A stretch of DNA of 64,000 nucleotides from CAYFXE01 sp964347035 (GCA_964347035.1 CAYFXE010000008.1:1-64000); one strand, 5' to 3'; shown: positions 1-8,211, counted from the stretch's first letter. Translations and numbers: made by a program. The notes: generated by a model not told the origin, from the sequence alone.

Positions 1-34
1 ATACAGCGCTTCCGGACGACAAGGCCTGACCCCA
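1..34 (-). repeat. Partial copy of the dispersed ~80-bp inverted-end element
   Basis: These 34 bases are the reverse complement of the left end of the element at 38171-38249 (GGGGTCAGGCC, then a spacer with the CGTCCGGAAGCGCTGT block). The rest of the copy lies off the left edge of the window. Positions 35-148 hold no recognisable gene. Confidence 0.7.
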
Positions 35-148
35 GCAGCAGCCGAGAAGGACGAAAGGAGAATGGCGTGAAAAATCTGAAGGAGAGCAAAGCCATCCCCA
101 AATATCTCAATTTAAAATGCAAGAGAAGACAACTTTCATGAAAAAACA

Positions 149-1390
149 TCAAAGGCTGTCTGTATCCCTGATTCTTTCGATTATCAAAGGCTGAAAAGCA
201 GGAGGTTTAGGTTGGAGCAAGATGAGATTGTTAATCTTTTGACTCAAGTACAATGCGTCTTTAACTGGGCCATAAACCTCAGCCAAGAGGTCGTCTCTTT
301 CTATCCGATCGCCTCTCTTTTTATAAAAAATGAGGCCGATATCAGGATGGATTAGTGCTTTGTGTGTTTTCTGCTGGAGGCCTAAATCAGACAGAAGCGA
401 GAGTAATATATCTTTGTCAAAATCTTGAAGGAAGCCGGATTTTCCTGAATAGATCTTAACACTATTCTTGCCTTCCTTAGGAAAATTGATTCTCTCGAAA
501 AACTGAGAATTCCCTGCGGAGATAGGTAGGATATCTGTGAACTTGTCTAATGCCAGGCCATTCCTCAGATTTCGCTTGAGCAGCCTTTTAGCATCTATCC
601 TGTTTGACGCTTTCCGTCCTAAAATCAGCATCTCTGAACCAAATTCGATAGCGATTTTCAAGACATCCAGAGGACCCTTTCCACCGAGCACGTCCAGAGC
701 CTCTTTTAGTTCTACAGAATTCCCTACAGCCTGCCCGAGGAACGGATTCGGACGGCAAAGCATACAGGAAGTGCGGATTTTCAATCGACGACATCTGCTC
801 CTCAAAAGACGGGTTAGAATCAAGGCCTCTTCATGATTCCTGACATATGATATTTTACCCACCCTAATATCGAACAAAACTCCGCTTGCTCCACTCGCCC
901 AGACATGGGTGACGATATTGCGGACCAATACATCGAACTCATCTCCTCGACAGGATAATTCTCCTTTATCAAACAAATCTACTACATTACTCAAAGATGA
1001 CAGAACAGGAGGTGGAGCATGGAAAAATATAATCTTTTTATTCCTGAGCAGGCCTCTGATTTCCTCGAGCTGTCTTTGGGTCTTTTTCTCAGAAATCGCT
1101 TCAATATAGTCAAGGAGACTTCTTCTCCAACGGGAAGAGAAATCACAGATCTGAGGAGCAGAAACCCCTCCCGAGGCAACGAGTGGAGCGACGATGAAAG
1201 CAATTTTATCGCTCAAGCTCCCCAGGGAGACAAGAATAATCCGAGGCGACTCGAATTTGTGCTCCAGGAGGGCCGCTCTCCAGTCATGAATAACTTCAAA
1301 CCAGCGGAGGGCCTCCTCTCTCGTCAATCCCTGAGGCAGAACTTCTTTTAGGATAAAGGATTTTTGAGAGATGGGCATCGAGAGCAACAC
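149..1390 (-). CDS. Degenerate thymidine/pyrimidine-nucleoside phosphorylase-like protein
   Basis: The 413-residue product keeps the overall course of the DeoA/thymidine phosphorylase family. A VAPLVASGGV stretch matches the helix after the phosphate loop, GQAVGNSVELKEAL matches the conserved GNxxEvrEA segment, and a C-terminal domain of the right size follows. The motifs that make the enzyme are gone: the KxSTGGVGD phosphate loop reads LVSLGSLSD, the SGRGLGHTGGTLDKLE signature reads DFSSRWRRSLLDYIE, and the Arg/Ser/Lys pyrimidine-binding segment is not recognisable. I infer a pseudo-enzyme or one with altered activity. The first codon is GTG; an in-frame ATG lies four codons later. It follows the ACT-domain gene on the same strand with about 50 bases between them, so co-transcription is likely. 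No function is claimed. Confidence 0.55.
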   Translation of the reverse strand: MLLSMPISQKSFILKEVLPQGLTREEALRWFEVIHDWRAALLEHKFESPRIILVSLGSLSDKIAFIVAPLVASGGVSAPQICDFSSRWRRSLLDYIEAISEKKTQRQLEEIRGLLRNKKIIFFHAPPPVLSSLSNVVDLFDKGELSCRGDEFDVLVRNIVTHVWASGASGVLFDIRVGKISYVRNHEEALILTRLLRSRCRRLKIRTSCMLCRPNPFLGQAVGNSVELKEALDVLGGKGPLDVLKIAIEFGSEMLILGRKASNRIDAKRLLKRNLRNGLALDKFTDILPISAGNSQFFERINFPKEGKNSVKIYSGKSGFLQDFDKDILLSLLSDLGLQQKTHKALIHPDIGLIFYKKRGDRIERDDLLAEVYGPVKDALYLSQKINNLILLQPKPPAFQPLIIERIRDTDSL

Positions 1391-1443
1391 GATATCAGTC
1401 GAGACCCTGTTAGTGTCTCACACTCGACAACTCAAGGTCCATC

Positions 1444-1839
1444 TTATCTTAAGGTCTCTATGGCTTTTTTATTGTTATTCGTTTTCAAAACAAGAAGAGC
1501 CTTTCCTGTACCGGCTGAAGTTGCGTAGCAGTATTCGATGTCGACAACAGCGTTGCCGAGCAGAGCTCCGATTTCTGCCCCAGCGCCTATCCGATCATCT
1601 ATCTTGACGACGACAACGTTGTTGATTTTTACATCATATTTCAAAGCTTTCAGCGCTTTCTCCGCCTTCTTGTTATCAGAGGTGACGAGCAAGAATATTC
1701 CTATCTCCTCTTCTGAATAAGCACACATTGCCTTGAGGTTGACTCCAGCGTTGGCCAAGGTCCCCAGGACGCGCCCCATTATTCCTGGCTCATTCGGTGT
1801 GGTCACAAGGAGCTCTGATTCTTCCCATACGTTATGCAC
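1444..1839 (-). CDS. ACT-domain (amino-acid-binding) regulatory protein
   Basis: A 131-residue protein made of two ACT-like halves. The first begins LLVTTPNEPGIMGRVLGTLA, the usual ACT strand-turn-helix with the PGI/PGV loop; the second covers the last 65 residues. Stand-alone ACT pairs usually sense amino acids or regulate amino-acid enzymes; no partner enzyme is adjacent, so the ligand is unknown. The reading frame is open further upstream, but GTG at 1839 is chosen because AAAGGAGGG lies four bases before it and an extended -10 (1864-1869) sits between it and the longer alternative start. The gene is divergent from the amidotransferase at 1964 and probably co-transcribed with the phosphorylase-like gene downstream. 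Confidence 0.75.
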   Translation of the reverse strand: MHNVWEESELLVTTPNEPGIMGRVLGTLANAGVNLKAMCAYSEEEIGIFLLVTSDNKKAEKALKALKYDVKINNVVVVKIDDRIGAGAEIGALLGNAVVDIEYCYATSAGTGKALLVLKTNNNKKAIETLR

Positions 1840-1863
1840 TTTTCCCTCCTTTATCAGACCCGA

Positions 1864-1872
1864 ATTATACCA
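1864..1872 (-). promoter_or_regulatory. Extended -10 promoter of the ACT-domain gene
   Basis: On the minus strand the bases read TGGTATAAT, a perfect extended -10. It lies about 25 bases before the GTG start at 1839. No good -35 is seen, as is usual for extended -10 promoters. Confidence 0.6.
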
Positions 1873-1910
1873 GAACCCAGATTCTAAAAACAGATAAAAA
1901 TATATGAAAT

Positions 1911-1938
1911 TTGATCTTTCTGCCTGAATGCTTATAAT
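1911..1938 (+). promoter_or_regulatory. Sigma-70-type promoter of the class I amidotransferase
   Basis: TTGATC (1911-1916), a 16-base spacer and TATAAT (1933-1938). The predicted transcript begins near 1945, which supports ATG 1964 over the upstream in-frame ATG at 1928. Confidence 0.6.
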
Positions 1939-1963
1939 TCTATGGTTGTTTCCGGGGAAAACT

Positions 1964-2662
1964 ATGAAAAGAGAAATAAAAGTCGCTATCATCGATAACT
2001 CGATAAATCCCATAGTCTACAACCCGATAAAACACTGGGCATCTTCCCTCAAAGTGAGATGGGAAGCCTTCGAGGCAAAGAAGAGCTGTTTTCCGAACTT
2101 AAATAAAGATTACACGCACATAATCTTAACCGGATCAGAAGCGTCCATCCTAGAGAGGGCTAAATGGGTTGAAGAGGAAGTCGAGTTGGTCTCAGAAGCC
2201 GTTGAAAAGGGGACTCCGATCCTCGGCAGTTGTTATGGTCATCAACTCCTTGCCTTGTCTCTCGGCGGCCCGTCCCATCTTAGAAGATGTGAGAACCCTG
2301 AGGTGGGATGGATCCCTATCCAAATAAAAAAAAATAACTCTCTACTCGGGAAACGAGGATGGGTCTTCACCTTTTCCTGCCATTTCGATGAAGTTTTTCA
2401 CCTGGGAGGAGGTTTTGACATTCTAGCCTCCTCACAACACTGTCAGATTCAAGCTTTCCGACTGAAGACCAAACCCGTCTGGGGACTGCAAATCCATCCT
2501 GAGATGAACATCAGAGATGCGACTGTCTATATCAAAAATTCGATATCACTCGACCTCCCAACCAAATCCTACTACGAAGAAGCGCTCGAACAAACACCGA
2601 AGGATTCTGGACTCATCACCCGGATCGTCGAACGTTTTCTCGCTTCATCCCCAAGGACATAA
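1964..2662 (+). CDS. Class I glutamine amidotransferase (GMP-synthase-like GATase)
   Basis: A 232-residue stand-alone GATase1 protein. The nucleophile elbow is GSCYGHQLLA with Cys as the active residue, and a QIHPE motif near the C-terminus supplies the His and Glu of the triad. A HIILTGSEAS segment matches the oxyanion-strand region. Such proteins hydrolyse glutamine, or act on gamma-glutamyl compounds, for an unidentified acceptor; no synthetase domain is present. ATG 1964 is preferred because GGGGAAAACT precedes it and the promoter at 1911-1938 overlaps the longer version. It is transcribed alone, divergent from the ACT gene. Confidence 0.8.
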   Translation: MKREIKVAIIDNSINPIVYNPIKHWASSLKVRWEAFEAKKSCFPNLNKDYTHIILTGSEASILERAKWVEEEVELVSEAVEKGTPILGSCYGHQLLALSLGGPSHLRRCENPEVGWIPIQIKKNNSLLGKRGWVFTFSCHFDEVFHLGGGFDILASSQHCQIQAFRLKTKPVWGLQIHPEMNIRDATVYIKNSISLDLPTKSYYEEALEQTPKDSGLITRIVERFLASSPRT

Positions 2663-2775
2663 ACTCCTAAAACCTTTATAGAACACCCTCCATAAGTACC
2701 ACAAGATTATGATCGTTATCGGGAAATTAGATGAGTCAGTTTGGGTGTGCAGAAAACCCTGAGCAAGACTGAGTT

Positions 2776-2855
2776 GGAGTCAGGCTTCATCGTGAAGAAT
2801 GTATAAGGGACATAGAATCCAGCCTAGGCCTTACAAAATAATGAAGCCTGACCCC
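2776..2855. repeat. Dispersed ~80-bp element with inverted ends (divergent copy)
   Basis: GGAGTCAGGCTTCAT (2776-2790) and ATGAAGCCTGACCCC (2841-2855) are near-perfect inverted repeats 80 bases apart. The ends match those at 16006 and 38171 except for TTCAT in place of CTTGT, and the interior differs, so this is a separate subfamily. Confidence 0.7.
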
Positions 2856-2982
2856 AGCGAAGCCCGTATCAGTACAGGATTTCCTCGCTGGGGAAATTCT
2901 GCGTGTTTTCGATACACCTAAACTGACGTATTTCATGTTCTATAATCGCCTGTTGCAAGGTGTTTGTGATATCTTTTTTTTC

Positions 2983-3010
2983 TTGACAAAATTCACTTTT
3001 TATATTTAAT
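2983..3010 (+). promoter_or_regulatory. Candidate promoter of the PKD/barrel protein gene
   Basis: TTGACA at 2983-2988, a 16-base spacer and TTTAAT at 3005-3010. The region is very AT-rich and other -10-like hexamers (TATAAT at 3026) lie nearby, so the exact -10 is uncertain. Confidence 0.45.
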
Positions 3011-3063
3011 TACTTATATCGTAAATATAATGATTACATTTTTTTAGCAAAAAGGAGGCTGGC

Positions 3064-4518
3064 ATGAAAAGCAAGAAATTCATCTTACTCCTTATCGGAG
3101 TTCTTATCCTTTTCTCGTTGAGTTCCTATGCAGAAACGAAGAATCTCAAAAGAATCGGTCGATACACTCTTGTCCGCATCAAAGGCGAAATTCCTACGGC
3201 AGAAGTCATGAAAATCGTTCTCGATAAATACACCGCAGATATTAAGTATGGATTCGACACAGCAGGTTATGGTGATCTCTTCCTGCCTTTTATCGATCAG
3301 ATAAAATCTGCATCCTTCGAGGAAAAGGAGTTAGCTGTCGGGGATAAAATGATCTGGATGCTTTTTCGGTCCAGGGGAAAAGTCAAGGTCGTCGAAGATA
3401 TCGAATGGGCCGGAAAAGAACCCCTCCCGGTTTTTTCCTTCATTGTCAAAAAAGGCTACAAGCATTATGAATTCATCATGCCCAAACCCTGTGGGAACAT
3501 CGCCCTGCGAAAAGTGGAGGAAATCATTCCCGACGCCATCTGTGGTATCAAGGTTGAGCCTGCCAAAGTCAACATAAACGATCCTGTCTCTGTGGATATG
3601 GGTGATTCTCAGCATGCCAAATCCATGGAAGTCGAGGTGATCGGACCAGACGGCACACAAATCACAACACATACTTTCACCCCTGATATCCCCAAATGGC
3701 AAACCAAGTTCGATAAACCCGGAGAATACATCTTCAAAGGAAAAGCAATCAATCCCGAAGGAAAACCATCAGAAAATCCGTGCGAGGCTAAAACCTATGT
3801 CAATTTTCCTCCTGTTGCTAAACTTTGGACTTCCTGCAATCCCTGTAAGAACTATGTGGGCAGACCGGTCATCATCGATGCTTCTGACTCAACTGACCCA
3901 GATGGTGAAGTTGTCAAGGCAGATTTCGAAATTAGAGACGCACTGGGAAATGTCATCGACAGATTTTCAGACACAGAAAAACCCTTTACATGGGAAAAGA
4001 TCTTTGATGCTCCAGGAGTTTACACCATAACCGCTATCGTCACGGATGATTTCGGGGCCGTCTCTGATCCCGTATCAATCGAGCTCGAGGTGACACAGAA
4101 AAGGCTCTTCATCCTGGGGGAAGTCGGACCATTCTTTGCCCGAGGATCCCACGGATCGTACATTGCAGCCAGGTTAGGGTTCCAGTACATGATCGTCCCT
4201 GATAGATTCTCCTTCATCCTCTCTGGAGGACCGGGATTAGCTCTTAAAGATGACCCATGGAAATCCATCTTCATGGCTGAGGGAGTTCTTACCTACCATG
4301 CAGCGCCGGCTTTCCTAGGTGCGGGATTGGGCTTCACCACCAAAGTCAAAGAAGAGAGGGAGGCAGACTTTGAACTCCTCGGTCAGGCTGGTGTGGATAT
4401 TTTCAAGACATATACCCTTGTCGGATCGCTATTCTCCGAACTCAGAGTTCCTGTAGGTTCAGACCGCAGTTTCTCCAAACATCACAAATTCATGTTCGGG
4501 TTCAGAGTCCTTTTCTAA
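3064..4518 (+). CDS. Secreted PKD-domain protein with C-terminal outer-membrane-like beta-barrel
   Basis: A 484-residue envelope protein that I cannot assign to a named family. Residues 1-23 form a signal peptide (MKSKK, hydrophobic run, SSYA). A middle part contains Ig-like strands, followed by a PKD domain at about residues 250-345 with the typical DASDSTDPDGEV turn. The last 140 residues alternate aromatic and small residues, with repeated glycines, and end in RVLF, like an outer-membrane beta-barrel. This suggests an extracytoplasmic PKD module fixed to an outer-membrane anchor. AAGGAGG lies six bases before the ATG. It is a single-gene unit with its own promoter and a clear terminator at 4551-4578. 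Confidence 0.65.
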   Translation: MKSKKFILLLIGVLILFSLSSYAETKNLKRIGRYTLVRIKGEIPTAEVMKIVLDKYTADIKYGFDTAGYGDLFLPFIDQIKSASFEEKELAVGDKMIWMLFRSRGKVKVVEDIEWAGKEPLPVFSFIVKKGYKHYEFIMPKPCGNIALRKVEEIIPDAICGIKVEPAKVNINDPVSVDMGDSQHAKSMEVEVIGPDGTQITTHTFTPDIPKWQTKFDKPGEYIFKGKAINPEGKPSENPCEAKTYVNFPPVAKLWTSCNPCKNYVGRPVIIDASDSTDPDGEVVKADFEIRDALGNVIDRFSDTEKPFTWEKIFDAPGVYTITAIVTDDFGAVSDPVSIELEVTQKRLFILGEVGPFFARGSHGSYIAARLGFQYMIVPDRFSFILSGGPGLALKDDPWKSIFMAEGVLTYHAAPAFLGAGLGFTTKVKEEREADFELLGQAGVDIFKTYTLVGSLFSELRVPVGSDRSFSKHHKFMFGFRVLF

Positions 4519-4550
4519 GAGATATCGATTTTGTAGAGATTGCTGTCGAG

Positions 4551-4578
4551 AGGCCAGGGAGTATTTCCTGGCCTTTTT
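4551..4578 (+). terminator. Rho-independent terminator after the PKD/barrel gene
   Basis: AGGCCAGG (4551-4558) pairs with CCTGGCCT (4567-4574) around an eight-base loop and is followed by a T-run. It lies about 30 bases past the stop codon. Confidence 0.85.
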
Positions 4579-4634
4579 CTCAGACTGATTCTCATTCATT
4601 TATCAAAGCTTGAAGAGAGGTTTTTACCACAAAA

Positions 4635-5495
4635 ATGAAAATTGCCCTGATCGGTGCCGACGGTCAACTCGGTACTGACTTGATGAAAATCCTCAGGGGA
4701 AAAGACATAACTCCCCTGTATTATCCAGAATTTGATGTTACACAACCAGATAAAGCCAAGGAAACACTTACCAAGATACATCCAGATATCTTAATCAACA
4801 CATCTGCTTACCATCGGGTTGATGAATGCGAAGACAATCCCCAGCAATCCTTCCTGGTCAATTCCATAGCGGTCAGGGATCTCGCCCTGATCTGCCGCGA
4901 ATTCGGTTGGACACTTGTTCATTTCAGCACAGATTATGTCTTTGACGGTAAGAAGAAAACCCCCTATACAGAGGAAGACACTCCACATCCGTTGAACGTG
5001 TATGCCGTTTCTAAATTAGCCGGAGAATATTTTGTGGTTTCACTCTTGGAAAAATATTTCCTCATCCGGATTTGTGGATTATACGGAGTGGCTGGGTGCT
5101 GGGGAAAGGGGATGAACTTTGTGGACATCATGATCTCCCTTGAAAAAAAAGGCCAAACCATTAAGGTCGTGGATGACCAATGGGTAACCCCGACCTCGGC
5201 AGAGGAGTTAGCGGTAAGAATAGGGGAACTGATTCAGACAACCCATTACGGACTGTATCACCTGACGAATGAAGGTCAATGCACTTGGTTTGAATTTGCT
5301 CAGGCCATTTTTCGTCTGACTAGGAAGACGCCCCAGCTCATTCCTATTGATTCTAAAACCTACGGAGCCAAGGCTGTCCGTCCACCTTACTCCATTCTGG
5401 AAAACAAAAGAGCCAAAAAAATCGGAATCACGGATTTTTCCTCATGGGAAACAGCCCTCAAGAACTATCTCATCAAGAAAGGCTACCTCGCTTGA
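4635..5495 (+). CDS. rfbD: dTDP-4-dehydrorhamnose reductase
   Basis: A 286-residue RmlD-family SDR. The N-terminal GADGQLG is the nucleotide-binding loop, HFSTDYVFDG carries the Ser/Thr of the active site, and YAVSKLAGE supplies the Tyr and Lys of the YxxxK dyad. It reduces dTDP-4-dehydro-L-rhamnose to dTDP-L-rhamnose, the last step of activated rhamnose synthesis in the cytoplasm. The companion genes rmlA, rmlB and rmlC are not in the window. Length and motif spacing are normal. The Shine-Dalgarno is poor (GAGAGG about 14 bases upstream). A specialised RmlD homologue, such as a methionine adenosyltransferase beta-like protein, cannot be fully excluded. Confidence 0.85.
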   Translation: MKIALIGADGQLGTDLMKILRGKDITPLYYPEFDVTQPDKAKETLTKIHPDILINTSAYHRVDECEDNPQQSFLVNSIAVRDLALICREFGWTLVHFSTDYVFDGKKKTPYTEEDTPHPLNVYAVSKLAGEYFVVSLLEKYFLIRICGLYGVAGCWGKGMNFVDIMISLEKKGQTIKVVDDQWVTPTSAEELAVRIGELIQTTHYGLYHLTNEGQCTWFEFAQAIFRLTRKTPQLIPIDSKTYGAKAVRPPYSILENKRAKKIGITDFSSWETALKNYLIKKGYLA

Positions 5496-5588
5496 AACTA
5501 GCTCTGGAATAACTCAAGCTTGAATTTAGGATTCTTTTCTTTCTCGATGAAAATGGACGACATTTACGGAATTATACAGGAGACAATA

Positions 5589-6056
5589 TCAAGCATCAGT
5601 GATTTTCATTTTCTCGAGAATATGGGGTGGGAGAGAGCAAGCTTTAGCCTGGGCATTGGTCACGATGTGCACTGTATATCCTGAGGCAACCAGGCTTTTC
5701 TCTGCTTCAGTCCGCAATTCATAATTGAAGACCAATTTCTTTGGTGATATTTTTTCCAAGGTAACCCGGATGAGAAATTCCTGATCATACCTGAGTGGTT
5801 TTTTATACCTGCAAAAAGCTTCGACGACAACGAGATAATACTCTTGGGCTTCCATCGTCTTGTAGGGGATATTTCTTTTTCGACAGAATTCTGTCCGCCC
5901 TATCTCGAACCATTCGAGATAATTCTTATTGTGAGCCACTCCCATTTGATCCGTCTCAGAATAGCGGACCTTTTCTTTGATCTGGATGTAGGATTGATGG
6001 AGAGATGAAGAAGCTTTCTTAGGCGACAAATTTTCCCAGTTTTGAGATTTCCTCAT
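5589..6056 (-). CDS. Acyl-CoA thioesterase, hotdog fold (4HBT, YbgC-like)
   Basis: A 155-residue hotdog-fold protein. The signature YSETDQMGVAHNKNYLEWFE is the 4HBT motif with the catalytic Asp in ETDQMG, and the C-terminal strands fit YbgC/FcbC relatives. Such enzymes hydrolyse acyl-CoA or acyl-ACP thioesters; the substrate cannot be told from sequence. The first 25 residues precede the fold and are unusual. The start overlaps the upstream DUF507 gene by 38 bases, so either translation is coupled or the true start is an internal codon. It is the last gene of the long minus-strand run that begins with nusA. Confidence 0.75.
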   Translation of the reverse strand: MRKSQNWENLSPKKASSSLHQSYIQIKEKVRYSETDQMGVAHNKNYLEWFEIGRTEFCRKRNIPYKTMEAQEYYLVVVEAFCRYKKPLRYDQEFLIRVTLEKISPKKLVFNYELRTEAEKSLVASGYTVHIVTNAQAKACSLPPHILEKMKITDA

Positions 6057-6309
6057 TGTAATATTTTCGGTAGAGAATTTCCCATTCTCTGCTTCCTTCT
6101 TTGATCGGTTTTTTTTGAGCGCTTATTTTATCTATCGCCTTCTTGTCCAAATGCTCGTAGAGTCTCAACTCCTCTTCGATGCTGTTGACGATGGATAGCC
6201 TGATTTCATTGGGCTCATCCAGGAATTCGACTTGGTCATCATTAAAAAGAGAGTTGAGAATCTGACGAGAGAGATAATTTATCTTTTCTCGAGATAAACG
6301 GACGCTCAC
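6019..6309 (-). CDS. DUF507 family protein (second of a tandem pair)
   Basis: A 96-residue, charged, helical DUF507 protein beginning SVRLSREKINYLSRQIL, the typical family opening. The function of DUF507 is not known. It starts with GTG inside a GTGA overlap with the stop codon of the preceding DUF507 gene, a classic sign of coupled translation and probably of a 1:1 complex. DUF507 genes often occur as such pairs. It lies between the first DUF507 gene and the thioesterase. Confidence 0.8.
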   Translation of the reverse strand: MSVRLSREKINYLSRQILNSLFNDDQVEFLDEPNEIRLSIVNSIEEELRLYEHLDKKAIDKISAQKKPIKEGSREWEILYRKYYNEEISKLGKFVA

Positions 6310-6584
6310 AGAACGATATTCCTTTCTTTAGCCAGTTTTGACTTGATCATCCTAAACATGGTCTGGTATTCGATGTTCTCCTTCCTGATCTTTTCCATGT
6401 GCTCACTGAGTATCTCTCTGACCTCTTGGTCGAGCTTATCCTCCTTTTGAAACTCATCGGTAATCAGGTTCGTGACATCTTCGATCAGCTTGTTCTTGTT
6501 GTCTACGATGATTTTTTCATCTTTCATCAAGTTACGGACGATTACAAAAGCCATATGTTCGATTTGATTCTTGCTCAGTCTCAT
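6306..6584 (-). CDS. DUF507 family protein (first of a tandem pair)
   Basis: A 92-residue DUF507 paralogue starting MRLSKNQIEHMAFVIV. ATG 6584 is chosen over an upstream in-frame start because AAGGGGGAC immediately precedes it. The sequence is strongly helical with many Glu and Lys. Its stop overlaps the GTG of the second DUF507 gene. No enzymatic motif is visible, and no function is claimed. Confidence 0.8.
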   Translation of the reverse strand: MRLSKNQIEHMAFVIVRNLMKDEKIIVDNKNKLIEDVTNLITDEFQKEDKLDQEVREILSEHMEKIRKENIEYQTMFRMIKSKLAKERNIVL

Positions 6585-6644
6585 GTCCCCCTTAAAATAC
6601 AATACATTCTCCCAAAATTCAAGGGCAGAGTTTGGAGGAAGGGC

Positions 6645-6740
6645 TTATTTCTTTTTTGAGGCGAGGTAAAGGGTGTAGACAAACCCCCCGAGACAAAGGG
6701 CAAAGATGAAGATCATAAAAAGAAGGGCATCAAGAGTCAT
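6645..6740 (-). CDS. MetS-like small subunit of an NSS-family transporter (31 aa)
   Basis: A very small gene encoding 31 residues: MTLDALLFM, then a single hydrophobic helix with LGGFVYTLYLAS, then a KKK tail. It starts inside the last 11 bases of the sodium:neurotransmitter symporter gene, with AAGG ten bases upstream of the ATG. Single-helix microproteins of this type follow many bacterial NSS genes; the named case is MetS, which is required for methionine import by MetP in Corynebacterium. I infer the same partner role here. Position, size, one helix and a basic cytoplasmic tail all agree; the amino-acid substrate is unknown. Confidence 0.75.
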   Translation of the reverse strand: MTLDALLFMIFIFALCLGGFVYTLYLASKKK

Positions 6741-8202
6741 CGTTCTGCCTTAAAACTCTCCTGGTAATAATTTTATTCAGACTGATGAACACGGCTAGAG
6801 CAATGAACCATTGAAGAAGAATCGTGCCCAAAGAGAAAGGGGAGAATATTTTCAGCCAATTTTGGGGATCGTCCACATAGCTTTTCCAAAACCACCATCC
6901 GAGCATGGCCAGAAACTGGATGGGAAGCAAGAAAGAAACCAGAATGTCAAACCATCGCCCTAATCTGACCTGTCTTCCTGGAGCAGAGATAACTCTCATA
7001 CGAAATTTTTTTGGGCCGAACTTGAGGAAAGCGAAGGTGAAAAAAAAGCCGCTGACCATCAAACCAAATGACCACACCCAATCTTGATTATTAAAAAAAC
7101 CCATGCTCAACGCCGAAGGAAAGCCCAGGAGAAAACCAGCAACACACACAGCCAGTATAGCTCTCTTTCTCGAGAACCCGGCATCCATCAGAATCCTGGT
7201 GTCGAGTTCGAGCATCGAGATGAGAGAAGAAAAGGCAGCAAAGGAGAGAGCCAGAAAAAACAGGGCGAGGAAGAAAGATCCCGCCGGAATTTTCGAGAAT
7301 AGATTAGGAATCCAGATGAACGTCAGGCCTTGATTGTCTGTTTTCATGACTTCCAGAACTTTCTGCTGAGAAAAGTCCTGAGCAGAAAAGAAGGAAAACA
7401 CGGTGGGGATGACAGCCACCGCAGCTAGCAAGGAGGCCAGATTATTCCCGAAACCTATTGTCGTCGCTGTCAAAACAGGATTTTCCTGTTTGTGCGAGTA
7501 AACTGCGTAGGTCAGGATCAATCCCCAGCCTGCTCCAGTCGACCAAGCTGATTGGGTCAGTGCATGCAACCAAACTTTATGATCAGCCAGCCGAGCCAAG
7601 TTTGGCGAGAAGAGAAAATTGAGCCCCTCGAAAGCAGAGGGAAGAGTTAATGTCCTCACGCAGGCTATGATCAGGAGAAAAAAAAGGGACGGGATGAGAA
7701 TTTTGTTGGCCCGCTCTATTCCCTTAACAACTCCAGCATAAATGATCAACGCTCCGATGCTTATGGCAGCCAGATGAAAAATAACCGGTTCCCAAGAGGA
7801 AGTAAAAGAACGCCAAGTTTCTGAGGAATTCTTATGAATCAACCCTTGAAAAGATGCAGTCAAAAAATATTTTAAACACCATCCAGTAACTACAGAATAA
7901 TAAAACATGATGGCCGTGGTGACAAAGGCCACGAAAGTTCCCATCCAAGTGAATTTTTCACCCATGATCTTTCCAAACGAACCGATAACACCTCGCCTCG
8001 TTTTTTTCCCGATCGAAATCTCGATTATGAGAAGAGGAATAGACCACAGGAACAGGAAGAGAATCCAGGCGACGATGAAGGCACCGCCCCCTTGCTGAGA
8101 AACAATTCTGGGGAACCTCCATATATTGCCTGTTCCCACAGCCATCCCCATCCCGGCAAATATAATCCCCCAACGAGATGCAAATATTTCTTTTTTTCTC
8201 AT
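6730..8202 (-). CDS. Sodium-dependent amino-acid transporter, NSS/SNF family
   Basis: A 490-residue polytopic membrane protein. The N-terminus has the family signature: GMGMAVGTGNIWRFPR forms the unwound first helix that binds Na+ and substrate, followed by GGGAFIVAWILFLFLWSIPL. About 11-12 membrane helices can be counted, in line with LeuT/MetP/TnaT-type bacterial transporters that use Na+ to import amino acids. The substrate is not predictable, although the overlapping MetS-like gene favours methionine or another hydrophobic amino acid. It lies ten bases after truB on the same strand. Confidence 0.88.
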   Translation of the reverse strand: MRKKEIFASRWGIIFAGMGMAVGTGNIWRFPRIVSQQGGGAFIVAWILFLFLWSIPLLIIEISIGKKTRRGVIGSFGKIMGEKFTWMGTFVAFVTTAIMFYYSVVTGWCLKYFLTASFQGLIHKNSSETWRSFTSSWEPVIFHLAAISIGALIIYAGVVKGIERANKILIPSLFFLLIIACVRTLTLPSAFEGLNFLFSPNLARLADHKVWLHALTQSAWSTGAGWGLILTYAVYSHKQENPVLTATTIGFGNNLASLLAAVAVIPTVFSFFSAQDFSQQKVLEVMKTDNQGLTFIWIPNLFSKIPAGSFFLALFFLALSFAAFSSLISMLELDTRILMDAGFSRKRAILAVCVAGFLLGFPSALSMGFFNNQDWVWSFGLMVSGFFFTFAFLKFGPKKFRMRVISAPGRQVRLGRWFDILVSFLLPIQFLAMLGWWFWKSYVDDPQNWLKIFSPFSLGTILLQWFIALAVFISLNKIITRRVLRQNDDS

Positions 8203-8211
8203 CGGGTTTTT

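Larger units (their letters stand above)
2663..3063. other. Intergenic region: repeat element and promoter, no gene seen
   Basis: About 400 bases without a convincing coding sequence. It holds one copy of the dispersed inverted-end element (2776-2855) and, at its right end, an AT-rich promoter region and a strong Shine-Dalgarno for the gene at 3064. Confidence 0.7.

Noticed and set aside
1840..2013. N-terminal extension of the ACT-domain gene
   Set aside because: The extra residues are hydrophobic and unlike ACT proteins, and the extended -10 promoter and Shine-Dalgarno lie inside this stretch.
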